Positions 10,300-19,337 of a stretch of 38,942 nt of DNA are shown in pieces. The stretch is from Pirellulales bacterium (GTDB taxonomy: Bacteria > Planctomycetota > Planctomycetia > Pirellulales > JAGQOS01), in contig JANQPJ010000093.1 of the NCBI GenBank assembly GCA_028289525.1, forward strand, positions 1-38,942. Direction: 5' to 3'. The translations under genes were made by a program, and so were the position numbers. The notes below the pieces were generated by a model, which saw only the letters and a list, made by a program, of their open reading frames with translations, was not told the DNA's origin and did not search any database. How positions within the stretch are numbered: position 1 is the stretch's first letter; each line of letters starts with the position of its first letter.

Positions 10300-10845
10300 A
10301 TGATTCGAGATCGAATCCGCGAGCTGCGTCGCGTGCCGGCTTCTGAGCTGGTTCCACATCCTCGCAACTGGCGAACCCATCCCGACGGTCAGCGCAAAGC
10401 CCTTCAGGCGGTCTTGGCCGAGGTTGGATTCGCTGACGCCTTGTTGGTGCGGGAGTTGGCCGATGGCAGGTTGGGCCTCATTGATGGCCATCTGCGGGCG
10501 GAAACAATTCCTGACATGCAAGTGCCGGTGTTGGTGTTGGACGTTGATGATCGAGAGGCTGAAAAAATACTCGCGACCTACGATCCATTGGCCGCCATGG
10601 CCGAAGCGGATCGTGAGCGTGCGACTGCCTTGCTTGCTGACATCGAGTTTGAGGACGAGAAGCTTGGGCCGCTGTTGGAATCCCAGTTGGCGGCAGAACA
10701 CAGCCAGCCGCCAATGTCGGCAGAGCATGGAAGATTGGATGAAGTATTTCAAGTGCTGGTGGAGTGTGAGGATGAGGCACAGCAGCGGGAGCTATTCGAA
10801 CGACTTGCTGCGGAAGGCCATGTCTGTCGCGTGCTCACACTTTAG
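10300..10845 (+). CDS. ParB/Srx-like nuclease-domain protein (phage type)
   Basis: VPASELVPHPRNWRTHPDGQRKALQAVLAEVGFADALLVRELADGRLGLIDGHLRAETIPDMQVPVLVLDVDDREAEKILATYDPL. Confidence 0.88.
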   Translation: MIRDRIRELRRVPASELVPHPRNWRTHPDGQRKALQAVLAEVGFADALLVRELADGRLGLIDGHLRAETIPDMQVPVLVLDVDDREAEKILATYDPLAAMAEADRERATALLADIEFEDEKLGPLLESQLAAEHSQPPMSAEHGRLDEVFQVLVECEDEAQQRELFERLAAEGHVCRVLTL

Positions 10846-10870
10846 CCAGGTTCCTGTCTAGGACGATTCG

Positions 10871-11977
10871 ATGCCAACGATTGAAGCAACTGTGCAATGT
10901 GAAGTGCACAATTCGTTTCGGGTGCAGCAGGTAGCCGGAATGTTTGGGCTAAAAGTAGATGGGCAAAACAAAGAGACGTTTGTGGTCGACGTGCCTGATG
11001 TTCAGGAATCGTGGCGGATCGGGGCCATTGTGGGGCCGTCTGGTAGTGGCAAGTCGACCGTTGCACGTTGTGCTTTTGGCGAGGCGGTCTTCGATCGGCA
11101 TGCTTGGCCTGCCGAGCGGGCGATGATCGACTGCCTGGGAGAGCGGCCGGTAAAAGAGGTCACTCAGACGTTAACAGCCGTGGGATTTGGCAGTCCGCCA
11201 GCGTGGCTGCGTCCGTATCACGTGCTGAGCAATGGAGAACAATTTCGTGCTGATCTGGCCAGAGCCTTGCTTGCCGAGACGCCACTGTTGGTTTTTGACG
11301 AGTTCACCAGCGTAGTCGACCGGACCGTGGCGAAAACAGGGTCGGCCGCATTGGCTAGGGCATTGCGGCGAGGGCAGCTCGACAAACGTTTTGTGGCGGT
11401 AACCTGTCACTACGACGTACTGGAGTGGTTGGAACCAGATTGGGTGGTCGACATGGCGCAGCTTGAGCTGCAACGGAGGCGTCTTCGGCGACCAGAAATC
11501 CGGCTCCGCATTGTTCCTTGCCATCACTCGGCGTGGCGTTTGTTTCGAAGACATCATTATTTAAGCCATTCAGTGAATAAAGCTTCGCATTGCTATCTGG
11601 CGCTTTGGGGGCAACGGCCAGTTGCATTTTGTGCCGTGCTGGCGATGCCAGGGCGACGTGGACGTTGGCGTATCTCGCGGATCGTGGTGCTGCCGGACTT
11701 TCAAGGCATTGGAATCGCAACGAGGTTTTTGGATGCGATTGCCGAGCAATATGCGAGCGAGTCGAAACGGGTAAATATCACGACATCGCATCCGGCCATG
11801 ATCGCCAGCTTGCGGCGCTCAGGACGCTGGCGTCAGGTCGGCGTCAAAAAAACAGGACACTGCGTCCAACGCGGTGCGCGAACTGGCGTGTTGAATTCGT
11901 ATGTGAAAAGTGTCTCCCAAGGGCGAGCCGTCGTGTCGCTGGAATATCTGAAGGCAGCCGCCTGTGGAGGTCGGTGA
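10871..11977 (+). CDS. ABC-type ATPase fused to a GNAT-like acetyltransferase domain (COG2401-like)
   Basis: Walker A GPSGSGKST, signature LSNGEQFRADLARALL, Walker B LLVFDEFTSVVD; C-terminal RRHHYLSHSVNKASHCYLALWGQRPVAFCAVL...RISRIVVLPDFQGIGIATRFLDAIAE. Confidence 0.85.
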   Translation: MPTIEATVQCEVHNSFRVQQVAGMFGLKVDGQNKETFVVDVPDVQESWRIGAIVGPSGSGKSTVARCAFGEAVFDRHAWPAERAMIDCLGERPVKEVTQTLTAVGFGSPPAWLRPYHVLSNGEQFRADLARALLAETPLLVFDEFTSVVDRTVAKTGSAALARALRRGQLDKRFVAVTCHYDVLEWLEPDWVVDMAQLELQRRRLRRPEIRLRIVPCHHSAWRLFRRHHYLSHSVNKASHCYLALWGQRPVAFCAVLAMPGRRGRWRISRIVVLPDFQGIGIATRFLDAIAEQYASESKRVNITTSHPAMIASLRRSGRWRQVGVKKTGHCVQRGARTGVLNSYVKSVSQGRAVVSLEYLKAAACGGR

Positions 11978-12044
11978 TGCAGATATGGGGCAACATGCGT
12001 CTGGTGGAAAGCAATGATCGACAACCCCGTAGACCGGTTTTGAG

Positions 12045-12479
12045 TTGGCAGACAATGAAATGCTCGCAGGTGATTCAGCAGGCAGCCACTCCCAGCCCGA
12101 GCGAGCATCGGGCGAGAGGGCGAGTGCGCCACTCGACTCACAGCAATCGTGTTGGGTTATTCCTGAAGGCGCTAGAACGGTCGTCCCAGCCAGCTTGGTG
12201 CGCATCGTGGTCGAACGCCGCGAAGAGGTGTGTCCGAAAACCGGTGTCAAAACGGAAGTTTATGCCTACGACGCTCGGACGAGAATTTCGGCTGCCCAGG
12301 CGTTGGTCGCCATGCACCGGCAAATTCAAACCGAACAGACCAATGGACAGCGAGATGAGTCACCCTCGATCGCCGATTCTAAGCAACGCCAACGCCGACT
12401 TCTTGCTCTCGCTGAACAACTGCGAACTGCAGGCATGGATGGCGACATTGACTCCCTGGGAGCGGACTCTGGTGCTTGA
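12045..12479 (+). CDS. Hypothetical; position suggests a terminase small subunit-like protein
   Basis: Protein-like C-terminal half (VRIVVERREEVCPKTGVKTEVYAYDARTRISAAQALVAMHRQIQ...RQRRLLALAEQLR); TTG 12045 or ATG 12060 start; just upstream of TerL. Confidence 0.5.
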   Translation: MADNEMLAGDSAGSHSQPERASGERASAPLDSQQSCWVIPEGARTVVPASLVRIVVERREEVCPKTGVKTEVYAYDARTRISAAQALVAMHRQIQTEQTNGQRDESPSIADSKQRQRRLLALAEQLRTAGMDGDIDSLGADSGA

Positions 12480-13896
12480 AGACCTGTGTCAATTGGCCAG
12501 TCAATCGGATTGCCCAAGCAGTCCGGCAGAGTTGGGAGCCCGGGCTTGGGGACGTGTGTGGCGGATGGCCAGGCATCTGACGTTGCTGAACCGAACGCTG
12601 GTCGACTTGGCGCAACGGCGAATCAAACGTTTGTTGATCATGATGCCGCCTCGCCACGGAAAGTCGGTGCTGGCCAGCCAGTTTTTTCCCGTTTGGTATT
12701 TAGGAATGCACCCCGACCATCGTGTGTTGCTGGCAAGCTACGAAGCCACTTTTGCCGCCAGCTGGGGCCGCAAGGCCCGGGACTTGATGGAACAGTGGGG
12801 GCCTGAATTGTTCGGAGTCCGGGTGCGGGCAGATTCCTCGGCCGCTAATTCTTGGAATTTACGAAATCATTTTGGGGGGATGAGCACGGCGGGTGTTGGT
12901 GGGCCGATCACAGGGCAGGGGGCTGATTTGCTAATTGTCGACGACCCCGTCAAAAACGCCGAGCAGGCTTTGAGCGAAACCTATCGTGAAAAAGCTTGGG
13001 ATTGGTGGACATCGACCGCCTTTACCCGACTCGAGCCGAATGCCGTAGCGATTGTCGTACAAACTCGCTGGCATCAGGACGATTTGGCCGGACGTATTCG
13101 TGCCGAACAACAGGACGAAGCCTGGCGCGAAATTCGTTTTCCTGCGATCGCCGAACAGCACGATTGCTTAGGACGCAAGCCGGGCGAGGCGCTTTGGCCT
13201 GAACGCTTTTCGGTTGAGAAGCTGCGCCAGGTTGAACGGTCGATGCCTGTCCATTGGTGGCGATCGCTCTACCAACAGCAGCCAGGAAAGCACGAAAGTG
13301 TTTTGTGGCCGCTGGAATATTTTCAAGGCGACGATCTCTGGTTCGATGAGTGGCCCAGCGACTTGCAGCTGCGGGTGATGACGCTTGATCCTTCCAAAGG
13401 GCAGGGGACACGCCGGTCCGATTACTCGGCCTATGTGTTGTTAGCAGTTCAGGCGGGAGGGCTGGTTTGGGTCGAAGCAGACTTGTCAAACAGCCGGCCG
13501 CCGACCCAATTGGTCGACGACGGAGTTGCACTCTACAAGCGGTTTCGTCCTGAAGTGTTTCAAATTGAAGGCAATGCCTGGCAAGACCTGTTGGGCGGTA
13601 TGTTTGCCGAGGAGTTCCGAAAGCAAGGGCTGCTGCATGTGCGTGTCGGGGCCATGCACAACACGATTCGCAAGGAGCTAAGAATCGAAACTCTAGATGG
13701 CTTGCTCCGTGCCCGGCAAATCCGGTTTCGGCGAACGCCAGGCACAGAGCTTTTGGTCTCACAACTGCGCGATTTCCCGGCCGCACGTCATGACGACGGA
13801 CCGGACGCTCTCGAGATGGCTGTGCGAACCGCGAGAGATTGGTGGGATCAAGAGCCAAGCGAGGCGACGTCGCAGTTGCCGCACTTCGGATTTTAG
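12343..13896 (+). CDS. Phage terminase large subunit
   Basis: Walker A MMPPRHGKSVLASQF, Walker B LLIVDDPVKN, nuclease-type MTLDPSKGQG and DDGPDALEMAV. The open frame upstream to 11590 overlaps the ABC/GNAT gene and is not counted. Confidence 0.95.
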   Translation: MDSEMSHPRSPILSNANADFLLSLNNCELQAWMATLTPWERTLVLEDLCQLASQSDCPSSPAELGARAWGRVWRMARHLTLLNRTLVDLAQRRIKRLLIMMPPRHGKSVLASQFFPVWYLGMHPDHRVLLASYEATFAASWGRKARDLMEQWGPELFGVRVRADSSAANSWNLRNHFGGMSTAGVGGPITGQGADLLIVDDPVKNAEQALSETYREKAWDWWTSTAFTRLEPNAVAIVVQTRWHQDDLAGRIRAEQQDEAWREIRFPAIAEQHDCLGRKPGEALWPERFSVEKLRQVERSMPVHWWRSLYQQQPGKHESVLWPLEYFQGDDLWFDEWPSDLQLRVMTLDPSKGQGTRRSDYSAYVLLAVQAGGLVWVEADLSNSRPPTQLVDDGVALYKRFRPEVFQIEGNAWQDLLGGMFAEEFRKQGLLHVRVGAMHNTIRKELRIETLDGLLRARQIRFRRTPGTELLVSQLRDFPAARHDDGPDALEMAVRTARDWWDQEPSEATSQLPHFGF

Positions 13897-13930
13897 CTGC
13901 TCCGGACGATCAGGTGTTAGCAAACGCGGG

Positions 13931-15346
13931 ATGAAAGGCATTTCGAGCATGGGCAATCTGGAAACGGCATTAGCAGAGAACGAGCAGTTGCGCGAACAAC
14001 TTTTGCATGCGGAGAACGAGATGCTGCGCGAGTCGTTGGAATGTTATACACGCTATGTCGATCCAACCGACGCCTTGCGTGGGCCCGACGGACTCTGGTG
14101 GTCGCCGATCGGAAGTTCAAACGGGAGTGTGCCTGAGCAGACCTTCTGTTGGAGCGAAGCTCAGTTGCTCGAAGCCCGTCGGGTAGGCCGGCAGTTGGAA
14201 CGCTCGAATCCATTCGCGATCAACGGCCATGAAAACCGCATCAACTACATTGTCGCAACCGGCCACACTTACAAAGCCGTGCGAAAGCCGGGAAGTCAAG
14301 TGAGCGACGAACTGTTACGCACGGTTCAGGAGACATTAGACGACTTCGTGTGTGAGAACCGATGGCAGCAACGGCAGCAAGAGATTGTGCGCCGCCGTGA
14401 TCGAGATGGTGAAGCGTTTCTGCGGCTGTTTCTAGCGCCGGATGGCAAGGTGCGCGTCCGTTTTGTCGAGCCGGATCAGATCAACTGTCCTCCGGAGCTT
14501 ACTGGAAACCAAGCGGCAACGTTTGGCATTGAGACCGATCCAGACGACGTAGAAACGGTCGAGCGGTACTGGGTGGATGGTCGGCCCGTTTCGGCGGCGG
14601 AAATTCAACATCGAAAGCACGGGGTCGACGGCAATGTCAAGCGTGGCGTCCCGCTGTTTTATCCCGTTCGCAATAACCTTTGGCGAGCCGAGAAGTTGCT
14701 GGCCAACATGTCGACGGTGGCCGATGTTCAGACGGCGATTGCCATGATTCGGCGACACGATCGGGCAACACGCTCGGCGGCCGAAACCTTTCGGCAAGCG
14801 ACGGCCGACACGACACAAAACGCTTCGTCCGGCGATCCTTCGTTTCTACGGCGCTACTCGCCGGGAACAATTCTCGATTCGCCGAAGTCGATTGAATACG
14901 AATTTCCCGCGGCTGGGCTTGATGCCAGTCGTTATGTCCTGGTGTTGCAGGCAATGTTGCGGGCTGTGGCCTCGCGCCTGGTGATTCCAGAGTTCATGCT
15001 GACTAGCGATGCCAGTAACGCCAGTTACTCCAGCACGCTAGTGGCCGAGGGGCCAGCGGTGAAGATGTTTCAGCGTTGGCAGGCCGACATGCGCACAGAC
15101 GACTTGGCCATCATGCAGATGGTCGTCGACGCTGCGGAAAGGGCAGGGCGGTTGCCTCACGGGGTTAGCCGGCTAGTAGCGATTCAGGTTGGCCTGCCGC
15201 GTGTTGCTACGCGAGATGAAGTTGCCGAGGCCAGGGTTAATCGAATCTATCACCGGTTGGGCGTGAAATCAAAGCAGACGATCGCGGCCGAACTGGGGCT
15301 GGATTACGACCAGGAACGTCGCAATTTGGACGTCGGTGCTGTGTGA
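13931..15346 (+). CDS. Phage portal protein
   Basis: Position after TerL; NRINYIVATGHTYKAV, RRRDRDGEAFLRLF, VRFVEPDQINCP, HRKHGVDGNVKRGVPLFYPVRNNLWRAEKLL, MLTSDASNASYSSTLVAEGPAVKMFQRWQ. Confidence 0.9.
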   Translation: MKGISSMGNLETALAENEQLREQLLHAENEMLRESLECYTRYVDPTDALRGPDGLWWSPIGSSNGSVPEQTFCWSEAQLLEARRVGRQLERSNPFAINGHENRINYIVATGHTYKAVRKPGSQVSDELLRTVQETLDDFVCENRWQQRQQEIVRRRDRDGEAFLRLFLAPDGKVRVRFVEPDQINCPPELTGNQAATFGIETDPDDVETVERYWVDGRPVSAAEIQHRKHGVDGNVKRGVPLFYPVRNNLWRAEKLLANMSTVADVQTAIAMIRRHDRATRSAAETFRQATADTTQNASSGDPSFLRRYSPGTILDSPKSIEYEFPAAGLDASRYVLVLQAMLRAVASRLVIPEFMLTSDASNASYSSTLVAEGPAVKMFQRWQADMRTDDLAIMQMVVDAAERAGRLPHGVSRLVAIQVGLPRVATRDEVAEARVNRIYHRLGVKSKQTIAAELGLDYDQERRNLDVGAV

Positions 15347-15426
15347 ACGCTGTAGGGCATGATCGTTAAGTCTTCAAAGGTCGTGCAGGCAATTTGCCTG
15401 GGATTTGGACGAGGGAGGATAGTAAT

Positions 15427-16449
15427 TTGGATACATTGAATCCATTCGACGAGAAAATAGTCGAATACGTTAGCTCGCGTGGCGCGAAGATCGGGGTCGA
15501 CCGCGAAACCGGCGTCATTCGTGGTGTAAAAATCTTAGGACTGCACAGCAAGAATGACCGTGTCTATCCAGGGGCCACACTCGAGCGGGCCATCGGCTTG
15601 TACGAAGGAGTGCGGGTTAACGTCAACCATCCAGATGGTCCTCCTCACGCGCCAAGAAACTATCAGGATCGGCTTGGCGTGATCCGCAACGTCACTCGAA
15701 AAGAAGACGGTCTGTATGGCGATTTCTATTTCAACCCCCGGCATCTGCTGGCGGAACAGCTTATTTGGGATGCAGAGAACGCCCCTGGGCAGGTCGGCTT
15801 TTCGCATAACGTGACTGCCCGAACCTCGCGAAGCAAAGGGCAGACCGTGATTGATGAGATCGTGCAGGTGCGATCGGTCGATCTCGTGGCCGATCCGGCA
15901 ACGACGCGAGGTTTGTTCGAGCACCAGGCGTGTGGCGAACACAGCCCACGTGCAGAAATTTGGGACAACGTGCGCCATAGCTGGGTTCCTTTTACCCCAT
16001 TATCAACAGCGAAGGAGGAGGCGATGTCGTTAACTTTGGAAACGCTCAAGCAAGAGCACCTTGAACTTGTTGAAGCGATCAAGCAAGAAGCGTTGCGCGA
16101 GCACGAGCAGTCGGAGGCCGTATGTCAACGGGCCGCGCACTATGCACAACTGCGTGAAGAAAATCAGCAACTCAAACAACAGCAGCAGCGAGTCGAGTGG
16201 CTGGCCGCTGTGGAGCAAGCAATTCAAGAGGCTCATTTGCCTGAGATGCTCTGCACCGAGACATTTCGGCGCCAATGTGAAGCTGCCGAGAATCGAGCTG
16301 TGCTGAGCCAGTTGATTGAAGCACGGCAAGAAGACGCTCGGTTGTGGGCCGGTTCAGCGAAACCAGTGGCGGTTGCCCAACATCGCGACCGCGGGCTGGA
16401 CTCGGAAGAGGCCTTTGATCCGGCTCGTTTTGCCGTAGCAATTCGTTAG
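15427..16449 (+). CDS. Prohead protease with C-terminal scaffold-like coiled coil
   Basis: VNHPDGPPHAPRNYQDRLGVIRNV...VGFSHNVTART...VRSVDLVADPATTRGLF protease-type motifs; Gln/Glu-rich coiled-coil C-terminus. TTG 15427 has GGGAGG upstream. Confidence 0.8.
   Translation: MDTLNPFDEKIVEYVSSRGAKIGVDRETGVIRGVKILGLHSKNDRVYPGATLERAIGLYEGVRVNVNHPDGPPHAPRNYQDRLGVIRNVTRKEDGLYGDFYFNPRHLLAEQLIWDAENAPGQVGFSHNVTARTSRSKGQTVIDEIVQVRSVDLVADPATTRGLFEHQACGEHSPRAEIWDNVRHSWVPFTPLSTAKEEAMSLTLETLKQEHLELVEAIKQEALREHEQSEAVCQRAAHYAQLREENQQLKQQQQRVEWLAAVEQAIQEAHLPEMLCTETFRRQCEAAENRAVLSQLIEARQEDARLWAGSAKPVAVAQHRDRGLDSEEAFDPARFAVAIR
16024..16449 (+). CDS. Nested in-frame scaffold protein (internal start)
   Basis: AAGGAGG followed by GAGGCG-type spacing and ATG 16024 in the same frame as the protease ORF; product MSLTLETLKQEHLELVEAIKQEALREHEQ... 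is coiled-coil-like. Confidence 0.65.
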   Translation: MSLTLETLKQEHLELVEAIKQEALREHEQSEAVCQRAAHYAQLREENQQLKQQQQRVEWLAAVEQAIQEAHLPEMLCTETFRRQCEAAENRAVLSQLIEARQEDARLWAGSAKPVAVAQHRDRGLDSEEAFDPARFAVAIR

Positions 16450-16519
16450 TCCGAACACACCATCATCAGAACGACACCTATCTGTCTGAAAGTCTGACCA
16501 CGAAGAGGAGATTGAGAGA

Positions 16520-17002
16520 ATGGCAAATCAAATGCGATGGCGCTACGGAGACACCAAGCCAATTCAGCTGGCCGTTGATTCAGGAACGGTCATTGAGATT
16601 GGGGATCTTGTCTTTCTAGATGCCGACGATGGTAAGCCGGCGGCCGACTTGGCCTATGGCGCCTCGTTGGATGCGACTCAAGAGTCGCTGCACGATGTTT
16701 TTGCTGGCGTTGCCATGCAGGCCTCGTCGGCTGGCGACACGAGCGATATTCGAATCGCCACCAATGGGATTTTCGAGTTCGACCAAGCTCAGGCGAGCGT
16801 GCAAGTCGGAGATCGGGTAGGCGTCGATGACAATGCGGCGGGCGACACGCTGTTGAATCAACAGGTAATTGGCGTGCCCAGTTCGGCTCCTGAGCGGTCG
16901 ATCGGAACTTGCGCCAAGGCGGCCACCAACGCCACCAAGATCTTAATCGCGATCAACAGCACAGTGATGAACGATGGTCCCCAGGCGATCGCGACCTCGT
17001 AG
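16520..17002 (+). CDS. Capsid decoration/stabilisation-like protein
   Basis: 160-aa beta-rich ORF (VIEIGDLVFLDADDGKPAADL...VQVGDRVGVDDNAAGDTLL) between scaffold and MCP. Confidence 0.65.
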   Translation: MANQMRWRYGDTKPIQLAVDSGTVIEIGDLVFLDADDGKPAADLAYGASLDATQESLHDVFAGVAMQASSAGDTSDIRIATNGIFEFDQAQASVQVGDRVGVDDNAAGDTLLNQQVIGVPSSAPERSIGTCAKAATNATKILIAINSTVMNDGPQAIATS

Positions 17003-17038
17003 ACGTACTGCCAAGCAAGTTAATTGAGGAGAAGCAAC

Positions 17039-18190
17039 GTGAGTATTAATGCCAGAGAACTGAAACGACGATACGATTTGGACGGACCGCAAAAAACGGT
17101 GCGCCATCTTTCCGAGGCCATGCGCGAAGGGCACTTGCGTCCAGACGATTTTAGCATTCGCGACTTGGCCGAAGCGCTGATCCCCGACGGACGTGAATGG
17201 GTGTCGGGGCTCGATCCGCGACATGGCGGGACCAGTGTGTTGGAAGCGAGTGATGGAGTCGATGTGACTGCGTTTTCCAACATCGCCGGCCAAGTCGTGC
17301 ACTCAAAGATTCTAGAAGCGTTTCAAAGGGAAGAGCTGATCGGTTCTAAGCTGGTTGAGACGGTTCCTACCAAGCTTGACGGCGAGCGGATTCCAGGCGT
17401 CGGCCGATTGGGCGATCAGGCGGAAGAGGTGGGTGCCGGCATGCCCTATCCTCACGTTGGGTTAAGCGAAGATTGGATCGAGACCCCATCGACGACCAAA
17501 CGTGGGTTTATCGTGCCGGTGACCAAGGAAGCGCTCTTCTTCGACCGAACCAACCTGATTCTGCGTAATGCTGCCCAGGTTGGCGAAGCGCTGGCGCTGA
17601 ACAAGGAAAAGCGTATCTTGGATGTGATCATTGGGGCGACCAATAACTTCAATTGGCGCGGTACGGCTCATGATACCTATCAAACCACCAGCCCTTGGGT
17701 AAACATTGCGGCCGGCAACCCGTTGACCGACTGGTCGAGCCTCGATCAGGTCGAGCAGGTGTTTGCCGACATCACCGACCCGAACACCGGTGAGCCGGTA
17801 TTGGTGCGAGCTGATCGTCTGTTGGTGGCGCCAGAACTAAGGGCCACTGCCTTGCGAGTCGTGACTGCTACTGAGGTGCGCACTGGTGATATCACCACGG
17901 GAACAGGCACGCAAACGTTGACCGCTAATCCGGTGAGCAGCTATCAGGTCAATTCGAGCCGTCTCCTGAAGGCCAGGCTGGCTGCTGCTGGGATGGCAAC
18001 CTCGACTTGGTTCATGGGCGACTTCAAGCGAGCGTTTGCTTACATGGAGAACTGGCCGGTGGTGGTTACTCAGTCGCCGCTGAACAGCGAAGCCGATTTC
18101 AACCAAGACGTCGTGCTTCGGTTCAAGGCCAGTGAACGAGGCGCCGCGGCGGTGCTTGAGCCCCGAGCAGTGGTCAAGAGCACTGCTTAA
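17039..18190 (+). CDS. Major capsid protein
   Basis: GAGGAG SD then GTG 17039; position after protease/decoration; length and MCP-like text (LLVAPELRATALRVVTATEV, WFMGDFKRAFAYMENWPVVVTQSPLNSEADFNQDVVLRFKASERGAAAVLEPRAVVKSTA). Confidence 0.85.
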   Translation: MSINARELKRRYDLDGPQKTVRHLSEAMREGHLRPDDFSIRDLAEALIPDGREWVSGLDPRHGGTSVLEASDGVDVTAFSNIAGQVVHSKILEAFQREELIGSKLVETVPTKLDGERIPGVGRLGDQAEEVGAGMPYPHVGLSEDWIETPSTTKRGFIVPVTKEALFFDRTNLILRNAAQVGEALALNKEKRILDVIIGATNNFNWRGTAHDTYQTTSPWVNIAAGNPLTDWSSLDQVEQVFADITDPNTGEPVLVRADRLLVAPELRATALRVVTATEVRTGDITTGTGTQTLTANPVSSYQVNSSRLLKARLAAAGMATSTWFMGDFKRAFAYMENWPVVVTQSPLNSEADFNQDVVLRFKASERGAAAVLEPRAVVKSTA

Positions 18191-18217
18191 GTTGCCGCGC
18201 GCACTTCAAGAGTTGCC

Positions 18218-18247
18218 CGCCGGGTGGTCCATCGCGGCTGCCCGGCG
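18218..18247 (+). terminator. Hairpin downstream of the capsid gene (possible attenuator)
   Basis: CGCCGGG (18218-18224) / CCCGGCG (18241-18247), 28 nt after the MCP stop; no clear T-tract. Confidence 0.35.
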
Positions 18248-18274
18248 AGGCGCTCCAGGCCGCGAATTTGGGGC

Positions 18275-18350
18275 TTCCGATTTGGAATTTAGGATTTGAC
18301 GGACGCGCTCTCACGTACCACTAGCCAAACAAGCACTCACTACCAACCAT
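18275..18350 (+). repeat. Dispersed intergenic repeat, copy 1
   Basis: TTCCGATTTGGAATTTAGGATTTGACGGACGCGCTCTCACGTACCACT...CACTCACTACCAACC, same text as the copy at 19146. Confidence 0.85.
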
Positions 18351-18351
18351 C

Positions 18352-19155
18352 ATGCAATCTACTCAATTCACGTTACACAACCTGCGGCGCGTGCTAGCCG
18401 GAGAGCACCCGGTTACCGGACAATACAGCACCGACGCGGCCACCGCGCGCGACCAGATCAACGCAGCCAATATCCCGGTCACCAAGCCGATCAGCTCCGC
18501 CGAACTGCTTTCCTGGTCGGCTCTGAACGGCCGCAAACGCAACATCGAAGCCGCCGCCGCGGGCACCGTCCCGAATGTCGGAAGCTTGCCGCCTGGCGTG
18601 ACGGTCGAATTAGTGCAGGACGTGGCCTCGGCCGCTTCGCTGTTGATTCGACGTGACTCCACCGAACTCGACTTGAGCCTACCTGATCGACAGAACATGT
18701 TGGGCCTGCTGGTCGCTGGAGGCGTGTTGACTCAAGCCGATTCTGACAGCCTGATCCCCCTGGCCGCCGATGAGCCGATCAGCCATGCCACGCAACTCAC
18801 CTGGCCCCGGGTGCCGATCAGCCTGATCCGCCAAGCGATGGGTGATGCGCCAATCAACCAGAAGACGTTGCCCCCCGGGCATGTAGCTCAGGTGCGGCTG
18901 ATAACGGAAGAGGGCGTGCAGCCGATCGAGCACTACGGGGCTGTCACTGCCACTGATCCTGCGGTGCCAAATCTACTTGGTGCGTGGGATGATCTTCTTG
19001 AGCTACTGGCAATGCTCAATGAGATGGATGGCTATTTGGTAATTTTCGAGCCACTGGCCAACTTCGACCCTGGGCAGCCGAATCAGCCGTCGTTGGTCGC
19101 CGATAATCGCGAAGCGCAATGGGCAGAATTTGATGACGAGGCTTTGAATTTCTGA
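18352..19155 (+). CDS. Hypothetical protein (cargo gene between repeats)
   Basis: 267-aa ORF; its last residues NF and stop are supplied by the repeat GAATTTCTGA. Confidence 0.65.
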   Translation: MQSTQFTLHNLRRVLAGEHPVTGQYSTDAATARDQINAANIPVTKPISSAELLSWSALNGRKRNIEAAAAGTVPNVGSLPPGVTVELVQDVASAASLLIRRDSTELDLSLPDRQNMLGLLVAGGVLTQADSDSLIPLAADEPISHATQLTWPRVPISLIRQAMGDAPINQKTLPPGHVAQVRLITEEGVQPIEHYGAVTATDPAVPNLLGAWDDLLELLAMLNEMDGYLVIFEPLANFDPGQPNQPSLVADNREAQWAEFDDEALNF

Positions 19156-19240
19156 TTTCTGATTTGGAATTTAGGATTTGACGGACGCGCTCACGCGTAC
19201 CACTCACCACTCAACACTCACTAACAACCAACGAAAAACG
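19146..19240 (+). repeat. Dispersed intergenic repeat, copy 2
   Basis: GAATTTCTGATTTCTGATTTGGAATTTAGGATTTGACGGACGCGCTCACGCGTAC (19146-19200) followed by CACTCACCACTCAACACTCACTAAC. Confidence 0.9.
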
Positions 19241-19286
19241 AATGACCAAAACGCGAACGCGCGTTGTTTGGAAAATTTAGACATTC

Positions 19287-19325
19287 GAATTTCTGATTTG
19301 TTTCGGATTTCGGATTTAGAATTTC
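19287..19325 (+). repeat. Dispersed intergenic repeat, partial copy 3
   Basis: GAATTTCTGATTTGTTTCGGATTTCGGATTTAGAATTTC. Confidence 0.7.
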
Positions 19326-19337
19326 GTGCTTGAAACC

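Noticed and set aside
11590-12342. N-terminal ~250 residues of the 768-aa TerL-frame ORF
   Set aside because: Overlaps the ABC/GNAT gene in a different frame and has non-protein-like Arg/Ser/Cys composition; TerL placed from 12343.
13022-13858. 278-aa minus-strand ORF antisense to terminase
   Set aside because: Shadow ORF opposite a strongly supported TerL; Arg/Pro/Ala/His-rich composition with no recognisable motif.
13697-13930. N-terminal extension of the portal ORF
   Set aside because: Overlaps the TerL 3' end; ATG 13931/13949 after the TerL stop is more plausible.
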